From the NCBI GenBank assembly GCA_006227015.1, contig SBGI01000250.1:1-5619 (forward strand): a DNA stretch of 5,619 nt, read 5' to 3'. The translations under genes were made by a program, and so were the position numbers. The notes under the pieces were generated by a model, which worked only from the letters and a program-made list of their open reading frames with translations, did no database searches and was not told the DNA's origin. Below, piece by piece: positions 1 through 5,619 of this stretch (within the stretch, counting starts at the first letter, position 1; each line of letters opens with the position of its first letter). The stretch comes from Gammaproteobacteria bacterium (GTDB lineage Bacteria; Pseudomonadota; Gammaproteobacteria; Pseudomonadales; Porticoccaceae).

Positions 1-935
<935 letters not shown>

Positions 936-942
936 CCCGGCT

Positions 943-1677
943 TTGCACGAACTGACGCGACTGAATGATAGCAACCCAGTCTTCCCTCCTCCCGAGTATG
1001 CTTTAAGGGAACCCGACGGCCTGTTGGCCGTCGGCGGCAACCTTTCCACAAGCACACTCTTATCCGCTTATTATCAGGGTATTTTTCCATGGTACGAGGA
1101 TGGTCAGCCGATACTGTGGTGGTCTCCGGACCCACGTGCAGTGCTGTTTCCAGAACACATCTATATTTCACGCTCCCTGAAAAAATCCTGGCGTCGTCAG
1201 AACTGGAAAATTCGCCTGGACAGTGATTTTCAGCAGGTGATCGACAACTGTGCAGCCCCGCGAAACGCTGCTAATTCAGGTACCTGGATAACCAGTGAAA
1301 TGCGACAGGCTTACCTTGCATTGCACCAGTCTGGTCATGCACACTCTGTGGAAGTGTGGCGTGACAACTGTTTGGTTGGTGGTCTGTATGGCATCATGGT
1401 GGGACACCTTTTTTGTGGTGAGTCCATGTTCAGTCGCGAGAGGGATGCCTCCAAGGCGGCTTTAGTGGTACTTGCAGGAATTTTGCAGTCGCAAGGCCCG
1501 GATAGTCTGATTGACTGTCAGGTCAGCAATAAGCATCTTGTGTCCATGGGCGCAGAAACGATACCGCGCAGGGAGTTTCTTACTCGACTGTACAGTTTGC
1601 GCGACAAAACTTTTAACTGGAGTGCTGTTGATCCTGAGAAAGGATTGTCTAAGCTTACAGAGACACAGGAAATTTGA
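943..1677 (+). CDS. aat: leucyl/phenylalanyl-tRNA--protein transferase
   Basis: Transfers Leu or Phe from aminoacyl-tRNA to N-terminal Lys or Arg of proteins, creating a primary destabilising residue read by ClpS. It acts in the cytoplasm. The product is 244 aa (E. coli about 234) with the family signatures in order: REPDGLLAVGG (22-32), GIFPWY (46-51), ILWWSPDPRAVL (57-68), GTWIT (113-117), HAHSVEVW (132-139), LVGGLYG (144-150), FCGESMFS (157-164) and IDCQVSNKH (190-198) leading into the IPRREF segment. Glu160, Asp191 and Gln193 align with E. coli Glu156, Asp186 and Gln188, the residues tied to catalysis and substrate binding. The start is the TTG at 943. No in-frame ATG or GTG precedes the conserved REPDGLL block, and the resulting N-terminus matches the family's usual length. 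Only a weak AGAG (929-932) lies upstream, inside trxB, so translation is probably coupled to trxB. A few residues around 105-113 are inserted relative to E. coli. Confidence 0.96.
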   Translation: MHELTRLNDSNPVFPPPEYALREPDGLLAVGGNLSTSTLLSAYYQGIFPWYEDGQPILWWSPDPRAVLFPEHIYISRSLKKSWRRQNWKIRLDSDFQQVIDNCAAPRNAANSGTWITSEMRQAYLALHQSGHAHSVEVWRDNCLVGGLYGIMVGHLFCGESMFSRERDASKAALVVLAGILQSQGPDSLIDCQVSNKHLVSMGAETIPRREFLTRLYSLRDKTFNWSAVDPEKGLSKLTETQEI

Positions 1678-1689
1678 GAAGTTTTAGCT

Positions 1690-2412
1690 ATGTCAAGGGA
1701 TATTACGCCAGATGTTAGAGCGATAAGGCTGTTCTTAACCGAACCGCACCCCTGCAGCTATTTGGAAGACCAAAAAGCCATTACGGCTTTTGTCGATCCC
1801 GCCATTACGGTAGATAAAACGCTCTACAGTCATCTGTCCAATTACGGCTTTCGTCGCAGTGGCCGTTATATCTATGCCCCTCGTTGCAAGTCCTGTAAAG
1901 CCTGCATTCCCGCCAGGCTGGTCGTCAACGACTTTGAACCCAACAGGCAACAAAATCGCTGTAACAAGAGGAATGCTGACCTCACTGTTAGTATTGCGCG
2001 AAATATCGATGAAGAAGAGCATTACCCGCTATATGAGCAATACTTGGCCGAACGGCACGCAGATGGCGATATGTTTCCACCAACCATGGCTCAATACCGT
2101 GATTTTATTAGCAGCCTGTGGGAAAACAGCCGTGTTCTGGAAGTCCGGCTTGACGGGAAACTGATCGCAGCAGGTGTGATCGACATTCTTAATGACGGCA
2201 TATCGGCCATTTACACCTACTACTCTCCTGACCACCCAAAACGCAGTCTGGGGACCTATATGATCCTGGCTGAGATGGTTTTGGCCAGAGATGTTGGGTT
2301 GCCTTATCTCTACTTGGGATACTGGATCGAGAATAGCCCCAAAATGGCCTATAAAAAGAATTTTCAACCTCTGGAACTGCTAATTGACGACCGCTGGGAG
2401 CGGATGAATTGA
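1690..2412 (+). CDS. bpt: aspartate/glutamate leucyltransferase (bacterial ATE homologue)
   Basis: Transfers Leu from Leu-tRNA to N-terminal Asp or Glu, turning secondary destabilising residues into a ClpS-readable N-degron. The product is 240 aa, typical of the Bpt family (older names ate, or arginyltransferase-like). The N-terminal ATE domain has PCSYL (21-25), the GFRRSGRYIYAPRC stretch (53-66) and a CxxCxxC cluster at Cys66, Cys69 and Cys72, followed by ACIPARL and the basic FEPNRQQNRCNKRN region (82-95). The C-terminal ATE domain, of GNAT-like fold, shows ERHADGDMF (121-129), IYTYYSP (174-180), the GTYMILAEM helix (188-196), YLYLGYWI (206-213) and KMAYKKNFQPLE (218-229). The ATG at 1690 is preceded by GAGAAG (1676-1681), a good Shine-Dalgarno site overlapping the aat stop codon. 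The gap to aat is 12 bp, so the two transferases almost certainly share a transcript. Annotation pipelines may call it arginyl-tRNA-protein transferase; the bacterial family is known for Leu transfer. Confidence 0.95.
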   Translation: MSRDITPDVRAIRLFLTEPHPCSYLEDQKAITAFVDPAITVDKTLYSHLSNYGFRRSGRYIYAPRCKSCKACIPARLVVNDFEPNRQQNRCNKRNADLTVSIARNIDEEEHYPLYEQYLAERHADGDMFPPTMAQYRDFISSLWENSRVLEVRLDGKLIAAGVIDILNDGISAIYTYYSPDHPKRSLGTYMILAEMVLARDVGLPYLYLGYWIENSPKMAYKKNFQPLELLIDDRWERMN

Positions 2413-2436
2413 CATTGCCTGATTTTCAGGCAGAAT
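2409..2436 (+). promoter_or_regulatory. candidate infA promoter
   Basis: A perfect consensus -35 TTGACA (2409-2414) overlaps the bpt stop codon. It is followed after 16 bp by CAGAAT (2431-2436), which matches TATAAT at four of six positions. Transcription would begin near 2443, leaving a leader of roughly 35-40 nt with GGAG at 2464-2467 before the infA ATG. The spacer is almost entirely a 7-bp inverted repeat. Having a promoter of its own would fit the high demand for IF-1. This is inferred from sequence only; the -10 is weak. Confidence 0.45.
2416..2432. repeat. perfect 7-bp inverted repeat in bpt-infA gap
   Basis: TGCCTGA (2416-2422), a 3-bp TTT spacer and TCAGGCA (2426-2432) form a perfect dyad centred at 2424. 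In RNA reading through from bpt this would be a stable hairpin, but no T-run follows (GAATGCGCC), so it is not a standard Rho-independent terminator. It may act as an attenuator, an mRNA end-stabiliser at the bpt/infA boundary, or a DNA operator, since it fills the spacer of the candidate infA promoter. Confidence 0.7.
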
Positions 2437-2479
2437 GCGCCACTTCCTAGTAAAGCAGCTGTTGGAGCATCCAAGCGGA

Positions 2480-2698
2480 ATGGCGAAAGAAGATCATATT
2501 GAAATGGACGGGGAAGTGGTTGATACCCTGCCCAATACAACATTTAGAGTGAAATTGGAAAACGGCCACGTCGTGACCGCTCATATTTCAGGAAAAATGC
2601 GTAAAAACTATATCCGCATACTCACGGGAGATAAGGTCAAAGTTGAACTGACTCCCTACGACCTGTCCAAAGGACGTATCACCTACCGCGCGCGCTAA
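2480..2698 (+). CDS. infA: translation initiation factor IF-1
   Basis: Small essential factor that binds the 30S ribosomal A site and assists IF-2 and IF-3 in forming the initiation complex. The product is 72 aa, the same length as E. coli IF-1, and is nearly collinear with it: MAKEDHIEM at the start, [33 protein letters not shown] and [18 protein letters not shown] at the end. This is one S1/OB-fold domain and nothing else. An in-frame ATG at 2435 would add 15 residues (MRHFLVK...), but IF-1 proteins begin MAKED. The 2480 start also has GGAG 12 nt upstream (2464-2467), a slightly long spacing. The upstream ATG falls in or before the predicted -10 region. The gene faces clpA tail to tail, with 17 bp between stop codons. 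Confidence 0.97.
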   Translation: MAKEDHIEMDGEVVDTLPNTTFRVKLENGHVVTAHISGKMRKNYIRILTGDKVKVELTPYDLSKGRITYRAR

Positions 2699-2726
2699 GT
2701 TGCCTGCACTCCCTGTCAGGCAACTT
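2697..2726. terminator. hairpin at infA/clpA convergent junction, possible bidirectional terminator
   Basis: AAGTTGCCTG (2697-2706) pairs perfectly with CAGGCAACTT (2717-2726) around a 10-nt loop. The arms overlap the infA stop codon and the last codons plus stop of clpA. Its position between convergent genes is where a shared terminator is expected. Neither side has a clean T-run: the + strand continues CGGTTTCAG and the - strand continues AGCGCG. Termination could therefore be weak or Rho-assisted, or the hairpin may serve to protect 3' ends. Confidence 0.5.
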
Positions 2727-4986
2727 CGGTTTCAGTATCTGTCTCGACCTGCAACTCGTCTTTATCTGACACAGTCACTCTCGCTATACCACCGCCTGAG
2801 AGACTGCCAAACAAGACTTCTTCTGCCAACGGTTTCTTGATCTTTTCCTGGATCAGTCTGGCCATTGGGCGAGCACCCATTTTTTCATCATAGCCGTGTT
2901 CTACCAGCCAATCTTTGGCATCCTCTTCAACTTCAAGCTGAACACGTTTTTCGTCCAGCTGTTGCTGCAGTTGACACAGGAACTTGTCGACAACGGTATG
3001 AATGATAGAAATGTCTAGAGGTTTGAACTGAATGATCGCATCAAGTCGGTTACGGAACTCAGGAGTGAACATCTTCTTAATCACTTCCATACCATCGGTG
3101 GTGTGATCCTGAGATTTAAACCCGATCGATGCACGACTCATTTCCTGAGCCCCCGCATTGGTGGTCATAATCAGAATAACATTCCGGAAATCCGCTTTAC
3201 GACCATTGTTATCAGTCAGTGAACCATGATCCATAACCTGCAATAGCAGGTTGAAAACCTCCGGATGAGCTTTCTCAATCTCATCCAGCAGAATCACAGC
3301 ATGGGGGTTCTTGGTCACAGCATCGGTGAGCAACCCGCCCTGATCAAATCCAACATAACCTGGAGGTGCACCAATTAGCCTGGAAACCGTATGACGTTCC
3401 ATATACTCGGACATGTCAAAGCGAACCATCTCGATGCCCATGATCTCTGCCAGCTGTTTTGACACCTCTGTTTTACCAACACCCGTGGGACCGGCAAATA
3501 GAAAAGAACCAATCGGCTTGTCACCCTCTCTCAACCCGGCACGAGCCAGCTTGATCGACGTGGATAAGGCGGTAATGGCTTCATCTTGGCCAAACACAAC
3601 CATTTTGAGTTTTTCTGTCAGGCCGCGCAGCTGTTCCTTATCGGAAGCAGAAACGCTTTTTGGCGGAATCCGGGCGATCTTGGAAATGATCGCTTCCACA
3701 TCACCCACACCAATCACTTTTTTACGTTTGGAAGCAGGTTGTAATTGCTGGTAAGCCCCTGCTTCATCAATGACGTCAATGGCCTTGTCAGGCAGGAAAC
3801 GGTCATTGATATGCCGGGCTGAAAGTTCCGCCGCGGCCTTCAGGGCAGAATTGGTAAAGCGCAAGTTATGGTGTTCTTCAAAGCGCGACTTCAAGCCCTT
3901 CAGGATACCTACTGTTTCTTCAACGCTGGGCTCGGCCACATCGATTTTCTGGAAACGACGTGACAGGGCACGGTCTTTCTCGAAGATACCCCTGTATTCC
4001 TGGAATGTTGTCGAACCGATGCATCGGATTTTGCCTGAAGTGAGCAGTGGCTTGAGCAGGTTCGATGCATCCATCACACCACCCGACGCAGCGCCAGCTC
4101 CAATAATGGTGTGGATCTCATCAATAAAGAGGATCGCACCCGCCTGGTCATTGAGCTCAGCCAGCACACCTTTAAAGCGTTTTTCAAAATCACCACGATA
4201 TTTGGTGCCTGCGAGCAGATTACCCAGGTCGAGGGAGTAAACCACACTGTGGCTCAAAGCCTCCGGCACTTCCTCTTCAACAATTAGCTTCGCTAGACCC
4301 TCGGCAATGGCTGTTTTACCCACACCGGCTTCACCCACCAGTAACGGATTGTTTTTACGGCGACGAGCCAGTACCTGGCATACCCGCTCAACTTCAGAAT
4401 GACGACCAACCAGAGGGTCAATGCCACCTTTACTGGCCTGTACGTTGAGATTGGTTGTAAATTGCTCAAGCAGGCTGTGACCCTGGCTTTCAGACTCGGT
4501 AGATACTTCATCCTGATGCACTTCCCCATCATGCTGCTCGGATTGATCAGCATACTTGGAAATGCCATGGGAGATGTAGTTCACTACATCTATACGGGCC
4601 ACATTCTGCAGGCGCAGAAAATAGACAGCCTGGCTCTCCTGTTCGCTGAACAGCGCCACCAGTACATTGTCTCCCTGCACCTCTTTCTTGCCTGAGGACT
4701 GCACATGGAACACAGCACGCTGCAGAACACGCTGGAAACCCAGCGTTGGCTGTGTGTCTTTTTCTTCCAGTTCCTCTGGAATCAACGGCGTGGTCGATTC
4801 AATAAATTCGTCTAGGTCGTGACGCAATACGTTAATGTCAACACCACAGGCTCGAAGCACTTTTGACGCCGATTCGTTGTCGAGCAACGCCAACAATAGG
4901 TGTTCGACGGTCATGAACTCATGACGCCTTTCACTGGCACCTTTGAACGCCTTGTTCAGGGTTAACTCTAGCTCTCTACTTAACAT
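2716..4986 (-). CDS. clpA: ATP-dependent Clp protease ATP-binding subunit ClpA
   Basis: Hexameric AAA+ unfoldase that translocates substrates into the ClpP peptidase; with ClpS it degrades N-degron proteins. The product is 756 aa, full length (E. coli 758). The N-domain (about 1-143) contains the two helical Clp_N repeats and docks ClpS. An acidic linker (145-170) follows. D1 has Walker A GEAGVGKT (218-225), pore loop GTKYRGDFE (260-268), Walker B ILFIDE (285-290) and arginine-finger region DRALSRRF (338-345). D2 has Walker A GPTGVGKT (499-506), pore loop GAPPGYVGF (539-547), Walker B VILLDE (564-569), ClpP-docking IGF loop (621-623), RNRLD (645-649) and sensor-2 GARP (704-707). Every motif needed for activity is intact. 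The start ATG (4986-4984) has a strong AGGTGA at 4996-4991. clpS ends 23 bp upstream on the same strand, so they form a clpSA operon. The acidic C-terminal tail (ETDTETEVA) differs from E. coli. Confidence 0.98.
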   Translation of the reverse strand: MLSRELELTLNKAFKGASERRHEFMTVEHLLLALLDNESASKVLRACGVDINVLRHDLDEFIESTTPLIPEELEEKDTQPTLGFQRVLQRAVFHVQSSGKKEVQGDNVLVALFSEQESQAVYFLRLQNVARIDVVNYISHGISKYADQSEQHDGEVHQDEVSTESESQGHSLLEQFTTNLNVQASKGGIDPLVGRHSEVERVCQVLARRRKNNPLLVGEAGVGKTAIAEGLAKLIVEEEVPEALSHSVVYSLDLGNLLAGTKYRGDFEKRFKGVLAELNDQAGAILFIDEIHTIIGAGAASGGVMDASNLLKPLLTSGKIRCIGSTTFQEYRGIFEKDRALSRRFQKIDVAEPSVEETVGILKGLKSRFEEHHNLRFTNSALKAAAELSARHINDRFLPDKAIDVIDEAGAYQQLQPASKRKKVIGVGDVEAIISKIARIPPKSVSASDKEQLRGLTEKLKMVVFGQDEAITALSTSIKLARAGLREGDKPIGSFLFAGPTGVGKTEVSKQLAEIMGIEMVRFDMSEYMERHTVSRLIGAPPGYVGFDQGGLLTDAVTKNPHAVILLDEIEKAHPEVFNLLLQVMDHGSLTDNNGRKADFRNVILIMTTNAGAQEMSRASIGFKSQDHTTDGMEVIKKMFTPEFRNRLDAIIQFKPLDISIIHTVVDKFLCQLQQQLDEKRVQLEVEEDAKDWLVEHGYDEKMGARPMARLIQEKIKKPLAEEVLFGSLSGGGIARVTVSDKDELQVETDTETEVA

Positions 4987-5009
4987 ACAGTCACCTATAT
5001 AGTGCTTAC

Positions 5010-5402
5010 TTAGAGATCATCCTCAGGCTCAGGTTCAGTCTCACATAGCAAAGGGTGTTCATTATCCCTTGCATACTGATTGACCTGAGCTACTTTTGTT
5101 TCTGCCACATCCTTAGTGTAGACACCGCAAACAGCCTTGCCTTCCATGTGCACCTTAAGCATTACGCGAGTTGCGGCCTCACGGTTCATACCAAAGAAGA
5201 CTTCCAGCAACTCGACCACAAACTCCATCGGTGTAAAGTCGTCGTTAAACAGCACCACCCTGTACCGACGCGGTCTCTTGAGCTCCGGCCGTGTCTCTTC
5301 GACAACGGCTTCACCCGCGTGTTGCCATTGGTCCTCGCCACTTTTGTCACTCAATCGAATGTCTAAACTCATAGTCCCGCTGTGTTCAAAAATCTCTTTC
5401 AT
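5010..5402 (-). CDS. clpS: ATP-dependent Clp protease adaptor ClpS
   Basis: Adaptor that binds N-terminal Leu, Phe, Tyr or Trp and delivers the protein to the ClpA N-domain. The product is 130 aa from the ATG at 5402. The ClpS core runs from about residue 46 to 120: [15 protein letters not shown] (52-66), [16 protein letters not shown] (81-96), [14 protein letters not shown] (99-112) and EHPLLC (115-120). N-degron pocket residues match E. coli ClpS: Asn53, Asp54, Asp55, Thr57, Met59, Met81, His85 and Leu118. The start is uncertain. A second in-frame ATG at 5372 gives 120 aa ([10 protein letters not shown]...), closer to the length of Pseudomonas ClpS. Neither start has a strong ribosome site: AAGGG is 18 nt before the first, and GCGGGA is too close to the second. 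The C-terminal tail [10 protein letters not shown] is unusually acidic. The gene is first in the clpSA operon, transcribed away from the expected cspD. Confidence 0.95.
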   Translation of the reverse strand: MKEIFEHSGTMSLDIRLSDKSGEDQWQHAGEAVVEETRPELKRPRRYRVVLFNDDFTPMEFVVELLEVFFGMNREAATRVMLKVHMEGKAVCGVYTKDVAETKVAQVNQYARDNEHPLLCETEPEPEDDL

Positions 5403-5436
5403 CTATCTTACATTCTAATACCCTTTTTCAACCCCA

Positions 5437-5442
5437 ATTCTA
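5437..5442 (-). promoter_or_regulatory. candidate clpSA -10 box
   Basis: TAGAAT on the minus strand matches TATAAT at five of six positions and would start transcription about 27 nt before the clpS ATG at 5402. No good -35 lies 17 bp upstream; instead there are A-tracts (5454-5472) that could act as an UP-like element. A second TAGAAT nearer the ATG (5413-5418) is too close to the 5402 start, but could serve the 5372 start. Weak evidence. Confidence 0.22.
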
Positions 5443-5486
5443 CCGATAACAACTTTTTTGTGTGCTTTTTTTAACCTCTTTTCACC

Positions 5487-5515
5487 TTGACTTAGACCCT
5501 AATAAGTTATAGAAA
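5487..5515 (+). promoter_or_regulatory. candidate rightward promoter (expected cspD)
   Basis: TTGACT (5487-5492) matches the -35 consensus at five of six positions. Downstream are TATAGA (5508-5513, spacer 15 bp) and the overlapping TAGAAA (5510-5515, spacer 17 bp). Transcription would start near 5520 and give a leader of about 100 nt or more before a gene outside the window. Inferred from consensus matching only. Confidence 0.4.
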
Positions 5516-5553
5516 ATCGGTTTGGATAAAAAATATCCATTAATAGTGGCAAT

Positions 5554-5573
5554 CCGATCACACTAGTTATCGG
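5554..5573. repeat. CCGAT-N10-ATCGG inverted repeat
   Basis: CCGAT (5554-5558) and ATCGG (5569-5573) form a 20-bp interrupted palindrome. The same core occurs as CCGAT at 5443-5447 and ATCGG at 5516-5520. The 5443 and 5569 copies extend to a longer match, ACCGATAAC (5442-5450) against GTTATCGGT (5566-5574). This layout resembles binding sites for a dimeric regulator, but I cannot assign a factor. Confidence 0.5.
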
Positions 5574-5601
5574 TTGTTAGCAGGGCAAATTTAATAACTA
5601 G
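5563..5601. repeat. 8-bp inverted repeat, possible leader hairpin
   Basis: CTAGTTAT (5563-5570) is the exact reverse complement of ATAACTAG (5594-5601), with a 23-nt loop. It lies downstream of the candidate rightward promoter, so it could fold in the leader RNA of the gene beyond the window. The left arm shares GTTAT with the GTTATCGGT repeat, so the two pairings exclude each other. Confidence 0.45.
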
Positions 5602-5611
5602 AAAGTCCAGC

Positions 5612-5617
5612 AAGGGG
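5612..5617 (+). promoter_or_regulatory. possible ribosome binding site for gene beyond right edge
   Basis: AAGGGG close to the window end would be a good Shine-Dalgarno sequence if a start codon follows a few bases after 5619. This fits a divergent cspD, but the start codon is not visible. Confidence 0.25.
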
Positions 5618-5619
5618 TT

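Larger units (their letters stand above)
5403..5619. other. non-coding divergent promoter region upstream of clpS
   Basis: These 217 AT-rich bp hold no credible gene. They contain long A/T tracts (T6 at 5454-5459 and T7 at 5466-5472, + strand), a 6-bp hairpin TGGATA-AAAAA-TATCCA (5523-5539), and several inverted repeats built on CCGAT/ATCGG. The region must carry the clpSA promoter on the - strand. By analogy with E. coli and Pseudomonas it should also carry the promoter of a divergent cspD whose coding region begins beyond the right edge. That gene is not visible here. Confidence 0.75.

Noticed and set aside
2029..2367. Open frames antisense to bpt, and one in another + frame (1859-2164)
   Set aside because: All fall within bpt, whose frame is family-consistent throughout; none shows a credible start or domain.
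2435..2479. 15-residue N-terminal extension of IF-1 from the ATG at 2435
   Set aside because: IF-1 proteins start MAKED, and GGAG precedes the 2480 ATG; the extension would begin in the predicted promoter.
3770..4240. 156-codon open frame on the + strand inside clpA
   Set aside because: It lies antisense to the conserved ClpA D1 domain, has no recognisable motif or ribosome site, and is explained by codon bias of clpA.
4987..5009. Possible separate clpA promoter (TATATA on the - strand in the clpS-clpA gap)
   Set aside because: No -35-like hexamer at suitable spacing inside the clpS end; the 23-bp gap is better read as an operon junction with a ribosome site.
5055..5418. Two overlapping + strand open frames covering clpS
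   Set aside because: They are antisense to the conserved ClpS core; their sequences look random and membrane-like only by composition.
5454..5472. T6 and T7 runs as a terminator for a + strand transcript
   Set aside because: No stable GC stem precedes them and no + strand gene ends there; on the - strand they are A-tracts upstream of clpS.

Overview
The window looks like an ordinary chromosomal segment of a gammaproteobacterium. The proteins resemble those of Pseudomonas, Vibrio and the Oceanospirillales/Alteromonadales. Base composition looks moderate, roughly half GC by eye. The gene order trxB - aat - bpt - infA, then clpA and clpS convergent with them, is the arrangement I recall from Pseudomonas. 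In E. coli bpt is absent, cydDC lies between trxB and aat, and a serine tRNA lies between infA and clpA. The sequence alone does not settle the genus.

Layout. Positions 1-935 (+) hold trxB (thioredoxin reductase), cut by the left edge and missing only about six N-terminal residues. Positions 943-1677 (+) hold aat, with a TTG start. Positions 1690-2412 (+) hold bpt. A short gap (2413-2479) contains a perfect dyad lying exactly between a consensus -35 (TTGACA) and a weaker -10. infA (IF-1) follows at 2480-2698 (+). A 30-bp hairpin (2697-2726) sits at the convergent junction. On the minus strand, clpA (4986-2716) follows clpS (5402-5010) after 23 bp, forming a clpSA operon. The last 217 bp (5403-5619) are a non-coding, AT-rich divergent promoter region. 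It is rich in inverted repeats, and the next gene, expected to be cspD on the + strand, would start just beyond the right edge.

How the genes work together. Four of the six genes belong to the bacterial N-degron (N-end rule) pathway. Bpt attaches leucine to N-terminal Asp/Glu. Aat attaches Leu/Phe to N-terminal Lys/Arg. ClpS recognises the resulting bulky N-termini and hands them to ClpA, which unfolds them for ClpP (not in this window). The tag writers lie on one strand and the reader and unfoldase on the other, meeting tail to tail at infA. TrxB (thiol redox balance) and IF-1 (translation initiation) are housekeeping neighbours.

I found no mobile element, CRISPR array, RNA gene or clearly novel system. 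The most interesting signals are non-coding: the dyad in the infA promoter spacer, its arm-sharing counterpart after infA, and the repeated CCGAT/ATCGG sites upstream of clpS.
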